A stretch of DNA of 64,000 nucleotides, taken from assembly GCF_017676385.1 (NCBI RefSeq), contig NZ_JAFFZN010000023.1:62001-126000 (forward strand), read 5' to 3'. Positions 16,435 to 25,051 of this stretch are shown piece after piece. Source of the stretch: Streptomyces spirodelae. Lineage in GTDB: Bacteria; Actinomycetota; Actinomycetes; Streptomycetales; Streptomycetaceae. A program made the translations under genes and the position numbers. Under the pieces are notes generated by a model. The model was not told the origin of the DNA, searched no databases, and saw only the letters and a program-made list of their open reading frames with translations. Each line of letters starts with the position of its first letter. Position 1 is the first letter of the stretch.

Positions 16435-18536
16435 TACGCCGCCCTCCCTGCGTGCCCTGCGTTACGTGAGTCGGTTGTACTGCGGACGAGTTCGGTCACC
16501 GCGTCCGCGCGCAGCTCGTCCAGCGTGACCGCGCGGCCGCCCAACTGGGCCGCCAGCTCCCTGGCCAGCCCCAGCCGTACATGGCCCGCCTCGCAGTCGA
16601 CCACCACCGAAGCGGTACCGTCCGCGGCCAGCAGCCGCGCCGCCTGCCGGGACCGCACCAGCGGCTCGGGGCCGCCCGTGGCACGCCCGTCCGTCACCGT
16701 GACCAGCAGCGGCCGCCGGGCCGGGTCCCGCAGCCGCTCCACCCGCAGCACCTCGCGTGCCCGCAGCAGCCCCGCCGCCAGCGGCGTACGCCCACCGGTC
16801 GGCAGCGACTCCAGCCGGGCCGCGGCGGCGTCCACCGACGAGGTGGGCGGCAGCGCCACCTCGGCCTCACCGCGCCGGAAGGTCACCATCCCGACCTTGT
16901 CCCGCCGCTGATAGGCGTCCAGCAGCAGCGACAGCACCGCGCCCTTGACCGCGCTCATCCGCTGCCGCGCCGCCATCGACCCCGAGGCGTCCACGACGAA
17001 CAGCACCAGATTGCCCTCGCGGCCCTCCCGCACGGCCTCCCGCAGATCGTCCCTGCGCACCAGCAGACCGCTGCCCCGACGGCCACGGGCGTGCTGATAC
17101 GGGGCCGCCGCCTGCACGGTGGCGGCCAGGTGCAACTTGCCCAGCGCACCTTGCGGACGGCGCGCCCCCGTCGTACGGCCGTGCGCCGTGCGGGCCCGCG
17201 AGCGCCGCCCGGCCGCGCCCTCGCCGAGCCCGGGCACGGTGAGGGTACGGGCCCTGAACGGCTCGCCCGCGGGTGCGGCAGCCTGCTGAGGGGGCGCCGG
17301 AGCGTTCGGGTCGGGCTCCCCCGTGGCGCCTTCCGGGGACTGCGGTGAGGCCGCCTGCTCGGCGGGCTCGGGCTGCGGCTGCCCGGGGATGGAGTGCTCA
17401 CTCCGCGGGCCCTGGGCCTCGTCCTGCGGAGCGCCCTGCGGCGGCACCCCGCCACCGCCGTCGGGACCGCCGTCAGGGCCGCCGTCGTCCGGACCCTCCG
17501 GTTCAGGCCCGCTGTCGTCGTCCTGGCCGGCGTTCTCCTCCAGCGTCCGGTCCAGCTTGTCCTCGTCCAGGCCGGGGGCGTCGAACGGATTGCGCCGCCG
17601 CCGGTGCGGGAGGGCCAGCAGCGCGGCCTGCCGCACATCCGCCGACTCCACGTCGGCGCGCCCCGCCCAGGCGGCCAGCGCCGTCGCCGTGCGGGCCATC
17701 ACCAGGTCGGCGCGCATGCCGTCCACCTCGAACGCCGCGCAGGTCGCCGCGATCTGCCTCAGCGCCGCGTCACCGAGCCGTACCCGGGGCAGCAGCTTTC
17801 GGGCAGCGGCGATCTGCTCCCGCAGCTCCCGTTCGTCGTCCGCCCAGCGCGCCGCGAAGCCCTCCGGGTCGTCGTCGTACGCCAGCCGCCGCCGTACGAC
17901 CTCGACCCGCTCGTCCGTCTCGCGCGAGGCGGCCACCTCGACCGTCAGCCCGAACCGGTCGAGCAGCTGCGGGCGCAGCTCGCCCTCTTCCGGGTTCATG
18001 GTGCCCACCAGCAGGAACCGGGAGGCGTGCCGTACGGAGACACCTTCGCGCTCCACGTACGAGGCGCCCATCGCGGCGGCGTCCAGCAGGAGGTCGACCA
18101 GGTGGTCGTGCAGGAGGTTGACCTCGTCCACGTACAGCACGCCCCGGTGCGCGTCGGCCAGCAGCCCGGGCTCGAACGCCTTCACGCCCTCCGACAGCGC
18201 CCGTTCGATGTCCAGCGCCCCCACCAGCCGGTCCTCGGAGGCGCCGACGGGCAGCTCCACCATGCGCGCCGCGCGTGACTCGGCGGCGCCGGTGGCCTCG
18301 TGCGGGCCGTCCGGACACGCGGGGTCGGGTGCGGCGGGGTCGCAGGAGAAGCGGCAGCCGGGCACGACGTCGACACCGGGCAGCAGCGCTGTGAGCGCCC
18401 TGACGGCTGTCGACTTGGCGGTGCCTTTCTCACCGCGCACCAGCACGCCGCCGATGGCCGGCGAGACGGCGTTCAGCAGCAGCGAGAGCTGGAGGTCCGC
18501 CTGGCCGACGAGGGCGGTGAAGGGGTAGGGGGTCAC
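16434..18536 (-). CDS. ChlI-ChlD fusion: putative cobaltochelatase subunit
   Basis: 700 residues. AAA+ and VWA halves of a magnesium-chelatase-type enzyme in one chain, expected to drive cobalt insertion with a CobN-like subunit not present here. Seen: Walker A GEKGTAKST near residue 38, LYVDEVNLLHDHLVD (Walker B), GTMNPEEGELRPQLLDRF (sensor), an acidic Pro/Gly/Gln-rich linker at about 335-450, and VWA with the MIDAS DASGSM near residue 515. GTG 18536 with AAGGAG about ten bases upstream. The stop overlaps the cobO start. Confidence 0.9.
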   Translation of the reverse strand: MTPYPFTALVGQADLQLSLLLNAVSPAIGGVLVRGEKGTAKSTAVRALTALLPGVDVVPGCRFSCDPAAPDPACPDGPHEATGAAESRAARMVELPVGASEDRLVGALDIERALSEGVKAFEPGLLADAHRGVLYVDEVNLLHDHLVDLLLDAAAMGASYVEREGVSVRHASRFLLVGTMNPEEGELRPQLLDRFGLTVEVAASRETDERVEVVRRRLAYDDDPEGFAARWADDERELREQIAAARKLLPRVRLGDAALRQIAATCAAFEVDGMRADLVMARTATALAAWAGRADVESADVRQAALLALPHRRRRNPFDAPGLDEDKLDRTLEENAGQDDDSGPEPEGPDDGGPDGGPDGGGGVPPQGAPQDEAQGPRSEHSIPGQPQPEPAEQAASPQSPEGATGEPDPNAPAPPQQAAAPAGEPFRARTLTVPGLGEGAAGRRSRARTAHGRTTGARRPQGALGKLHLAATVQAAAPYQHARGRRGSGLLVRRDDLREAVREGREGNLVLFVVDASGSMAARQRMSAVKGAVLSLLLDAYQRRDKVGMVTFRRGEAEVALPPTSSVDAAAARLESLPTGGRTPLAAGLLRAREVLRVERLRDPARRPLLVTVTDGRATGGPEPLVRSRQAARLLAADGTASVVVDCEAGHVRLGLARELAAQLGGRAVTLDELRADAVTELVRSTTDSRNAGHAGRAA

Positions 18537-18594
18537 GTGACGGTCACTCCTTCGAGTGGCTTGGCTGAGTCAGGGGCGGCGGAGTGCGGGCCGC

Positions 18595-20175
18595 TCACGG
18601 CGGCGCCCCCGGCGGTACGAACGGCAACCCCTCCGGGACCCCCTTCTCGATGAGCCGCAGCAGCGCACCCGTGTCCGCGTGCTCCTCGATCAGATCGCCG
18701 AGCCGGTCGAGCTGCTCCTCGCGCAGCGCGGCGAACCGGGTGTCCGGCGCCGGTACGAAGGCGCGGCCCGAGTCGGCCGCCACCCGGCGCAGAAAGGCTC
18801 GACGGAAGCCGTCCGACTCCAGCGAGCCGTGCCAGTGTGTGCCCCACACGGTGCCGACCCGGCAGCCGTCCAGCGGGGCCTCGTCGGTGTCGCACATGAA
18901 CGGCTCACCGCCGTACACCTCGGCCACCCCGTGGTGGATCTCGTAGCCCTCCACGGCCTCACCCAGTGCCGCACCGTGCGGCCGCGCGAGGGTCTTGTCC
19001 CGGGCGAACTTCACCCGCACCGGCAGCACTCCGAGCCCGTCGACCACTCCGGCACGCGACTCGACATCGTCCTCGATACGCTCGCCCAGCAGTTGGTAGC
19101 CGCCGCAGACACCCAGCACCGGCCGCCCCTCGGCCGCGCGCCGCACCAGTGCCTCGGCCAGCCCCCGAGCGCGCAGCCACTCCAGCGCCTTGACCGTTCC
19201 CCGGGTGCCGGGCACCACCACCAGGTCCGCGTCGGCCAACTCCTCGGGACGGTCGCAGAACCGCACCACCACACCGGGTTCGGCGGCCAGCGCGTCCACA
19301 TCCGTGAAATTGGACATCAGCGGTACCGACAGCACGGCGACGCGCAGCACGTCGGCCCCGTGCGGCGGTGCGACGGCGGACTCCCGCACGGTCCCGCGCA
19401 ACGACACCCCCAGCCCGTCCTCCTCGTCGATGCCCAGCCCGTGCTGGTACGGCAGCACGCCCAGCGTGGGCCGTCCGGTCAGCTCGCGCAGCATCCGGAG
19501 ACCGGGCTCCAGCAGCGAGACGTCCCCGCGGAACTTGTTGACCAGGTAGCCCGCCAGCAGCTCCTGGTCCTCGCGCGCCAGCAGCGCCGTGGTCCCGAAG
19601 AGCGAGGCGAACACCCCGCCCCGGTCGATGTCCCCGACCACCAGCACCGGCAGCCGACAGGCGCGGGCCAGCCCCATGTTGACGATGTCACTGCGGCGCA
19701 GATTGATCTCGGCTGGGCTGCCCGCGCCCTCGCAGATCACCGCGTCGTGGGTGCTGCGCAGCTCCTCCAGACAGCCCGCGACGGTCTCCAGCAACTCCTC
19801 GCGCCGCCCGTGGCGGAGGCCCCCCTCGGGGCCGTCCGTGTGGCGGCCGAAGTACCCGCGAGCCGACATCTCGCCGACCGCCTTGCCCAGCAGTACGACC
19901 TGACTGGTGCGGTCGCTGCCCGGCTTCAGCAGCACCGGGTTCATCAGCGCGCTCGGCTCGACCCGGGCCGCGGCCGCCTGCATGGCCTGCGCACGGCCGA
20001 TCTCGGCGCCGTCGAGAGTGACGTAGGAGTTGAGCGACATGTTCTGCGCCTTGAACGGCGCGACCCGCACGCCCTGCCGGGCCAGCCAGCGGCAGATGCC
20101 CGCCGTGACCACGCTCTTGCCCGCGTCCGATGTCGTCCCGGCGACCAGCAGGCCGCCCGTTGTGCGCTTGCTCAC
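18595..20175 (-). CDS. cobQ: Cobyric acid synthase
   Basis: 526 residues. Amidates the b, d, e and g side chains of adenosylcobyrinate diamide. Seen: LLVAGTTSDAGKSVVTAGI (P-loop), PFKAQNMSLNSYVT, VVGDIDRGGVFASLFGT, and a glutamine amidotransferase half with LGVCGGYQLLGERI (cysteine) and EIHHG. GTG 20175 overlaps the stop of cobD (GTGA) and has GGGAGGG five bases upstream; earlier open sequence is in the cobD region and lacks family similarity. Confidence 0.95.
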   Translation of the reverse strand: MSKRTTGGLLVAGTTSDAGKSVVTAGICRWLARQGVRVAPFKAQNMSLNSYVTLDGAEIGRAQAMQAAAARVEPSALMNPVLLKPGSDRTSQVVLLGKAVGEMSARGYFGRHTDGPEGGLRHGRREELLETVAGCLEELRSTHDAVICEGAGSPAEINLRRSDIVNMGLARACRLPVLVVGDIDRGGVFASLFGTTALLAREDQELLAGYLVNKFRGDVSLLEPGLRMLRELTGRPTLGVLPYQHGLGIDEEDGLGVSLRGTVRESAVAPPHGADVLRVAVLSVPLMSNFTDVDALAAEPGVVVRFCDRPEELADADLVVVPGTRGTVKALEWLRARGLAEALVRRAAEGRPVLGVCGGYQLLGERIEDDVESRAGVVDGLGVLPVRVKFARDKTLARPHGAALGEAVEGYEIHHGVAEVYGGEPFMCDTDEAPLDGCRVGTVWGTHWHGSLESDGFRRAFLRRVAADSGRAFVPAPDTRFAALREEQLDRLGDLIEEHADTGALLRLIEKGVPEGLPFVPPGAPP

Positions 20176-21206
20176 CGCATCCCTCCCGCTCCGCGGCCCC
20201 GCCCGAACCGGCGTACTGCCGTACCCACCAGGCAGCTCGTGGCCAGTGCCAGCAGTCCTACCCGCCGCGACAGGCGCACAGCTCGCTCGATGTCCGCCGT
20301 GCGGACAGCGCGCCCGGCGCCGTTGAGCACGGGCCGGTGCTCCACCCGCCCGCCGTAGGAGAGCGTCCCGCCCAGCCGCACCCCGAGCGCGCCCGCGAAC
20401 GACGCTTCGACAGGGCCCGCGTTGGGGCTGGGGTGCCGGTGCGCGTCGGCGCACCAGGCGCGTACGGCACCGCGCGGGTCCGGCCCGGACAGTGCGGCAA
20501 GCGCGGCGGTCAGTCGCGCCCCGGGGCGGCCCACCACGTCGTCCAGCCGCGCCGCCGCCCAGCCGAAGCGGCGGTGACGCGGGGAGCGGTGACCGACCAT
20601 CGCGTCGAGCGTGTTGACCGCGCGGAAGCACACCAGCCCGGGGACGCCTGCCAGCGCGCCCCACACCAGCGCTCCCACCACGGCGTCGGAGGTGTTCTCC
20701 GCGACCGACTCGACCACGGCGCGGGCCACCGCGGGGGCGTCCAGGGCCTGCGGGTCGCGCCCGCACAGCGCGGGCAGCCTCTCGCGTGCCAGCTCCAGAT
20801 CCCCGGCTTGCAGCGCCGCGCCCACGGCCCGGGCCTCCCGGGTCAGTGAAGTGCCCCCGAGGACGGCCCAGGTGGCGGCGGCGGTCAGTACGACAGCGGG
20901 AACCGGGTTCCGGCCGCGGGCGGGTTCGCGTACCGACCCGAGCGCCTCCCGCGCACCGGCAGCGGGGCTTGCGGGCGTGCCGAGGGCGACTGCCGTGGCG
21001 GCCCCGGCCGCCGCGACGGCGCCTCCCGCGCAGAGCACCACGTACAGCGCTCCCGCGCCCCGGTGGTCGCGCCATATACGGCGCTCCAGCGCGGCGGCGG
21101 CCCGTCCGAAGGCGGCGACGGGGTGGCCGCGCCGCGGGTCGCCCAGCAGCGCGTCGGCGGCGAACCCCAGTACGAGGCCGCCTGCCCGGACATCGAGGGC
21201 CCGCAT
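20172..21206 (-). CDS. cobD: Adenosylcobinamide-phosphate synthase CobD/CbiB
   Basis: 344 residues. Integral membrane protein attaching aminopropanol (phosphate) to adenosylcobyrate. Seen: LVLGFAADALLGDPRRGHPV near the N terminus (DxxxGDP.. HPV signature), several hydrophobic helices, VVESVAENTSDAVVGALVWG, FRAVNTLDAMVGH, and SPNAGPVEASFAGALG. ATG 21206 overlaps the TGA of the upstream 65-codon ORF and has no Shine-Dalgarno of its own, so it depends on coupled translation. First recognisable enzyme of the cob operon, downstream of the cobalamin riboswitch. Confidence 0.93.
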   Translation of the reverse strand: MRALDVRAGGLVLGFAADALLGDPRRGHPVAAFGRAAAALERRIWRDHRGAGALYVVLCAGGAVAAAGAATAVALGTPASPAAGAREALGSVREPARGRNPVPAVVLTAAATWAVLGGTSLTREARAVGAALQAGDLELARERLPALCGRDPQALDAPAVARAVVESVAENTSDAVVGALVWGALAGVPGLVCFRAVNTLDAMVGHRSPRHRRFGWAAARLDDVVGRPGARLTAALAALSGPDPRGAVRAWCADAHRHPSPNAGPVEASFAGALGVRLGGTLSYGGRVEHRPVLNGAGRAVRTADIERAVRLSRRVGLLALATSCLVGTAVRRFGRGRGAGGMR

Positions 21207-21403
21207 CACGCGGCGGGTCCGGCGCACGCGCTCCCGACGGTACTCGGGAGGGCGCCGGGCAGTTCTGCGGCCCGCACGGCGGCGGCGAGGGCGGCAGCGG
21301 GTACGGCGGCGACAGGTGCGTCGCAGGCGGGTGTGTCGCCGACAGGTGTGTCGCCGATGGGTGTCACGACGGCAGCGGCTATGGCGGCAGGGCCACGCAT
21401 CAC
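21206..21403 (-). CDS. Small Ala/Pro-rich ORF linking cobalamin riboswitch and cobD
   Basis: 65 residues from GTG 21403 (ATG 21400 is in frame). The ribosome site GAGTGAGG lies five bases upstream and directly follows the riboswitch, so this ORF, not cobD, is the one the riboswitch can gate. Its TGA overlaps the cobD ATG. The product has four imperfect 5-residue repeats (TPIGD, TPVGD, TPACD, APVA) encoded by a 15-bp tandem repeat, and no recognisable domain. It may be only a translational relay; a functional peptide is possible but unsupported. Confidence 0.5.
   Translation of the reverse strand: MMRGPAAIAAAVVTPIGDTPVGDTPACDAPVAAVPAAALAAAVRAAELPGALPSTVGSACAGPAA
21311..21370. repeat. Four-copy 15-bp imperfect tandem repeat
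   Basis: Units start at 21311, 21326, 21341 and 21356; the middle two share GTGTGTCGCC. The repeat is in frame and encodes the GDTPx repeats of the small ORF. Confidence 0.75.
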
Positions 21404-21431
21404 GGTGTCCTCACTCAGGGTCCTCGCCCTG

Positions 21432-21620
21432 GCTCGACTCGACCGGCGGCGAGAGTCTCCTGGCTCCCGGATCCGCACCACCCTCGCCTTCCAGCCCGCG
21501 TGGGCCGTGGCTTCGTTGAGGGAGGCGCTCCCCGGTGACAGTGGCGGGACCGCGCCGGATTCGCACCGGCTTCCTCTCCATGCCGCCGTTTGGCACGGGC
21601 AGTCCACCACGTGGGACCTG
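21432..21620 (-). ncRNA. Cobalamin (B12) riboswitch
   Basis: On the minus strand the core GGTGCGAATCCGGCGCGG then TCCCGCCACTGT (around 21539-21567) is the conserved central part of the element, and GAGCCAGGAGACTCTCGCC (about 21448-21466) contains the B12 box. The strand agrees with the cob operon. Ends are approximate. The ribosome site for the first ORF lies just 3' of it, so control by sequestering that site is likely: high cobalamin should repress cobD through cobC. Confidence 0.93.
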
Positions 21621-21660
21621 CGGTGGGCAAACCCGAACGGCGGCCGGGCGGCTCGATGGT

Positions 21661-21751
21661 GCGGGGGCGGAGCCCGCGTCGGCCGCCGGACGCTCACCGG
21701 CGTGGTCGCTCGCCGTCGCGGCGGTAGAACGTACGCGGGCTCCGCCCCCGC
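21661..21751. terminator. Long inverted repeat (18-bp perfect arms)
   Basis: GCGGGGGCGGAGCCCGCG (21661-21678) and its exact complement (21734-21751) with a 55-nt spacer. It lies after the small membrane gene that ends the phosphate operon and before the cobalamin riboswitch. Likely a terminator, and of a repeat type common between streptomycete genes. Confidence 0.65.
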
Positions 21752-21828
21752 ACCCCCGGCCAGCTGCCGGAAGGGAGCGAAGGCGAAGCCACGAATACGA
21801 ATCCTCGCCGAGGGCTGCGCAGCGAGGG

Positions 21829-22041
21829 CTAAGCGGCGATCAGATAGATCCCGTACGCCACCGCCGCCACGCACACGGCGTAGCAGGCGTACGCGCCGGT
21901 ACGGGCGAGCGGCGACGGCGTGGAGCCTGCCGTGCGGGGCGAGCCCGAGACTATGCCGAGGGTGAAGATGCCCACGAGTCCCACCGTCGCCACCAGGCTG
22001 ACGCCGAATACCTGGCCGAGTGCGGCCCAGTCGATGTCCAT
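21829..22041 (-). CDS. Small two-helix membrane protein downstream of phosphate transporter
   Basis: 70 residues. Two hydrophobic segments, VFGVSLVATVGLVGIFTLGI and AYACYAVCVAAVAYGIYLIA, separated by a short polar loop (SGSPRTAGSTPSPLAR). ATG 22041 with AGAAGGA upstream. It starts 20 bp after the phosphate transporter stop, so the two are probably co-transcribed and it may be an accessory to the transporter. No domain recognised. Confidence 0.75.
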   Translation of the reverse strand: MDIDWAALGQVFGVSLVATVGLVGIFTLGIVSGSPRTAGSTPSPLARTGAYACYAVCVAAVAYGIYLIAA

Positions 22042-22061
22042 GCGGTCGTCCTTCTGCCTAG

Positions 22062-23396
22062 CTAGCTGAGGGTGCCGGCCGACGCGGGGCGGCCTGTCGA
22101 GTTCTGGGTCTCCGCCACGGGCTCCTCCTCGGAGGGGGTGACGGCGACGCCCACGCCCGCCGGGGGCGGAGGCGGAGAGACGGCCCGGATGGCGGTGGTG
22201 ACCACCCCCGCCGGCTCGGGCACACCTGCCGGCTCGGCGCCGGGCGCCGGCTCGGCGGCCGGGCCGGGGATCTCCGCGCCCTGCACGGCGGGCTCGACCT
22301 CGTTGACGTTGGTGTGGTCGACCGGCGCCCGCCGGGAACGCACCCAGATGGCGCCGCAGAGCGCGAGGGCGAGGACGGCGACCGTCGTCACACCCCAGTC
22401 GCCCTGCTCGGCCAGCAGCGCCGCTCCCGCGGCGACCCCGCCTGCGGCGGGAAGGGTCAGCGCCCAGCCGATGACCATGCGGCCCGCCGTGCCCCACCGG
22501 ACGATGCCGCCCTTGCGGCCGAGCCCGGAGCCCATGACGGCACCGGAGCACACGTGGGTGGTCGAGAGGGAGAAGCCGATGTGCGAGGAGGCCAGGATGG
22601 TGGCCGCCGCGCTGGTCTGGGCCGCGAAGCCCTGCGGGGGCTGGATGTCGGTGATGCCCTTGCCCATGGTGCGGATGATGCGCCAGCCGCCGAGGTAGGT
22701 GCCCAGCGCGATGGCCAGACCCGCCGAGGCGATGACCCAGACCGGCGGGTCGGAGCCGGGCGCCAGGGCGCCGCCGGTGACCAGCGCCAGCGTGATGACG
22801 CCCATGGTCTTCTGCGCGTCGTTGGTGCCGTGGGCGAGGGAGACCAGCGCGGCCGAGGTGATCTGGCCCGCGCGGTAGCCCTTGGCGGTCCGCGCCTCGT
22901 CGGCGTTCCGGCCGATCCGGTAGGTCAGCCGCGTGGCGCACATCGAGGCGATGCCCGCGACCAGCGGCGCGGCGAGCGCCGGGATGAGGACCTTCATGAC
23001 GACGACGTCGCCGTTGACAGCCCCTGTGCCGACGGCGGCGAGGGTGGCGCCGAGCAGTCCGCCCATCAGTGCGTGCGAGGAGCTGGAGGGCAGCCCCGCA
23101 AGCCACGTCAGCAGGTTCCAGATGATCGCGCCGACCAGCCCCGCGAAGATCACTTCGGGCTGGATACCGGAACCTTCATCGATGATTCCCGAGGAAATGG
23201 TCTTGGCCACCTCGATGGACAGGAAGGCCCCGAGGAGGTTGAGGACCGCGGACATGGCCACCGCCGCCCGAGGAGCCATTGCCCCGGTGGAGATGGTCGT
23301 GGCCATGGCGTTGGCCGTGTCGTGGAAGCCGTTCGTGAAGTCGAACACCAAGGCCGTGACGATCACGATCCCGATGAGAAGCGTGATGTGTTCCAT
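22062..23396 (-). CDS. pit: Low-affinity inorganic phosphate transporter, PiT family
   Basis: 444 residues. H+ or Na+ coupled phosphate symporter of the PHO4 family. Seen: the duplicated signature, FDFTNGFHDTANAMATTIS at the N terminus and LAHGTNDAQKTMGVITLAL near the middle, about ten membrane helices, GLPSSSSHALMGGL, and a Pro/Ala/Glu-rich cytoplasmic tail after residue 355 that is probably disordered. ATG 23396. A PHO box 30-70 bp upstream predicts control by PhoR-PhoP; the S. coelicolor homologue pitH2 is known to be controlled that way. Confidence 0.95.
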   Translation of the reverse strand: MEHITLLIGIVIVTALVFDFTNGFHDTANAMATTISTGAMAPRAAVAMSAVLNLLGAFLSIEVAKTISSGIIDEGSGIQPEVIFAGLVGAIIWNLLTWLAGLPSSSSHALMGGLLGATLAAVGTGAVNGDVVVMKVLIPALAAPLVAGIASMCATRLTYRIGRNADEARTAKGYRAGQITSAALVSLAHGTNDAQKTMGVITLALVTGGALAPGSDPPVWVIASAGLAIALGTYLGGWRIIRTMGKGITDIQPPQGFAAQTSAAATILASSHIGFSLSTTHVCSGAVMGSGLGRKGGIVRWGTAGRMVIGWALTLPAAGGVAAGAALLAEQGDWGVTTVAVLALALCGAIWVRSRRAPVDHTNVNEVEPAVQGAEIPGPAAEPAPGAEPAGVPEPAGVVTTAIRAVSPPPPPAGVGVAVTPSEEEPVAETQNSTGRPASAGTLS

Positions 23397-23427
23397 TCAC
23401 CAGGCACAATCAGTTCGAGGGGCAGTG

Positions 23428-23468
23428 ACATCGTGAACGTAAAGACGGCGAGTGAACGGCAGGTGAAC
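23428..23468 (-). promoter_or_regulatory. PHO box (PhoP direct repeats)
   Basis: Reading the minus strand: GTTCACCTGCC, GTTCACTCGCC, GTCTTTACGTT in exact 11-bp steps (23468 down to 23436), with a further GTTCACG at 23438-23432. This matches the streptomycete PhoP consensus GTTCACC in tandem 11-bp units and lies just upstream of pit. Confidence 0.9.
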
Positions 23469-23695
23469 TGGGGCGGGCATCCAGGTGTCGCCCCCTGACG
23501 CCTGTTGTGTGGGTCACATCACACCGTAAAGGCGGCGGTTCTCCTCCGGTCAACAGGACGCGACGCCAAATAGGCCGACCCTTGCCGGCACCCGGCCGAC
23601 CGGCCCCGTTTCCCCGGTGTTTCCCCCGTGCGGTGGTCACCCTCCCGGACCGCTCCGTTGGTTTCGCCCGCCCGATCGCGTCAACACTGAGGAGG

Positions 23696-24853
23696 ATGCG
23701 TCTGCGAACCGCGGCATGGGCCGCGACCTCCGTGCTCGGTACCGGCGCGGCCACCCTGGCGGCCGGACGGTACGCCGCCGACGCCGCGCTGCGCCCGCCG
23801 CGCCCGCGGAACGACGGCGGCAGCAGACCCACCGCCGGCTTCGAGGGCACCCGGCTGACCGTGCACTCGCACGACGACGCGCGGATCGCGGTCACCCGCT
23901 CCCTGGCGGCCAGACTTCCCGGCGTCTACGGGCTGACCGGGCGTGGCGTCCACGCCGCAGTCGGACCTGTACTGGAGGACGCGACGGCGGCCGAGCCCCG
24001 CCCGCACGCCGTCGTACGGGAGCTGCGCCGCGTCGACCGCGGCCGGCTGAGCATCGGCGCCACCGTCCGCCTCACCCCGCAGGTCTACGTCGGCGACCCC
24101 GGCGAGGCGCTGGGCATGGAGTACGCAGATGTCGAGATCCCCGGCGAACTCGGCCCGCTGCCCGCCTGGTTCGTACCCGGGGACCGCAGCGCCTGGGTGA
24201 TCACCGTGCACGGCTTGGGCGCCACCCGGGAGCACCCCCTGACGCTGCTCCCGTTCTACCGCAGCCACAGCCTCCCGGTGCTCGACCTTGCCTACCGGGG
24301 CGACGAGGGAGCGCCGCCGTCCCTGGACGGCATCGGCCACCTGGGCAACTCCGAATGGCGCGACCTGGACGCCGCCATCCGGTACGCCGTCGAGCACGGC
24401 GCCCAGCGGGTGATCCTGCACGGCTGGTCCAGCGGCGCCACGATGGCCCTGCACGCGGCGGCGCACTCCCCGCTGCGGGACCGGGTGGTCGGTCTCGTGC
24501 TGGACTCGCCCGTACTGGAGTGGTCCCGCACGGTGCGCGCCCTGGCGAGCTCACGCGGAACCCCCCGCGCCCTGCTGCCGCTGGTGGTGCGCGCCGTCCA
24601 AGGGCGCGCCGGCCTGCCCGAGAGCCGCGATGAGCTGCTGGCGGACCCGGCGAAGCTGACGGTGCCCACGCTGCTGCTCCACGGCCCCGCCGACACCATC
24701 GCCCCCTGGGACGGCTCCCGGGCGCTGGCCGCACACCGCCAGAATCTGGTCTCCCTGCACAAGATCGCGCATGCTCCGCACGCCGCCATGTGGAACGCCG
24801 ACCCGCACGGCTACGAGGAGAAGCTGCGCCGCTTCCTCACCCCCTTCATGTGA
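23696..24853 (+). CDS. Alpha/beta hydrolase with N-terminal membrane anchor
   Basis: 385 residues. An N-terminal hydrophobic stretch (AAWAATSVLGTGAATLAAG) looks like a signal anchor. The hydrolase core starts near residue 150: ITVHGLGATREHPL (oxyanion), LDLAYRGDEGAPPS, the nucleophile elbow ILHGWSSGATMAL, LLLHGPADTIAP with the acid, and the histidine in IAHAPHAAMW. It resembles the conserved streptomycete hydrolases with HGWSSGG-type elbows. ATG 23696: GGAGG abuts the start and AACACT lies 7 nt before it, so it may be leaderless. Substrate unknown. Confidence 0.85.
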   Translation: MRLRTAAWAATSVLGTGAATLAAGRYAADAALRPPRPRNDGGSRPTAGFEGTRLTVHSHDDARIAVTRSLAARLPGVYGLTGRGVHAAVGPVLEDATAAEPRPHAVVRELRRVDRGRLSIGATVRLTPQVYVGDPGEALGMEYADVEIPGELGPLPAWFVPGDRSAWVITVHGLGATREHPLTLLPFYRSHSLPVLDLAYRGDEGAPPSLDGIGHLGNSEWRDLDAAIRYAVEHGAQRVILHGWSSGATMALHAAAHSPLRDRVVGLVLDSPVLEWSRTVRALASSRGTPRALLPLVVRAVQGRAGLPESRDELLADPAKLTVPTLLLHGPADTIAPWDGSRALAAHRQNLVSLHKIAHAPHAAMWNADPHGYEEKLRRFLTPFM

Positions 24854-25051
24854 GGGACCCCTCCGGCTGAATGCGAGGGCCCTCTCCGGCGGCTGAGGCA
24901 CCCGTCAGGTGGGGCCCCCGCGGCCGCCGCAGCCGCGTCACGCAGGTGAAACCGCGTCACGCTGAGCCCTCCTCAGAACCCCGCGCACATCCGTGCGGAG
25001 AGTACCGGCGACCGGAAACGGCACCCCAGGTTTGGGTTTCAACGGCACAGC

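Noticed and set aside
22314..23498. Plus-strand open frame opposite the PiT transporter
   Set aside because: Arg/Gly/Asp-rich and no domain; PiT and its PHO box are on the other strand.
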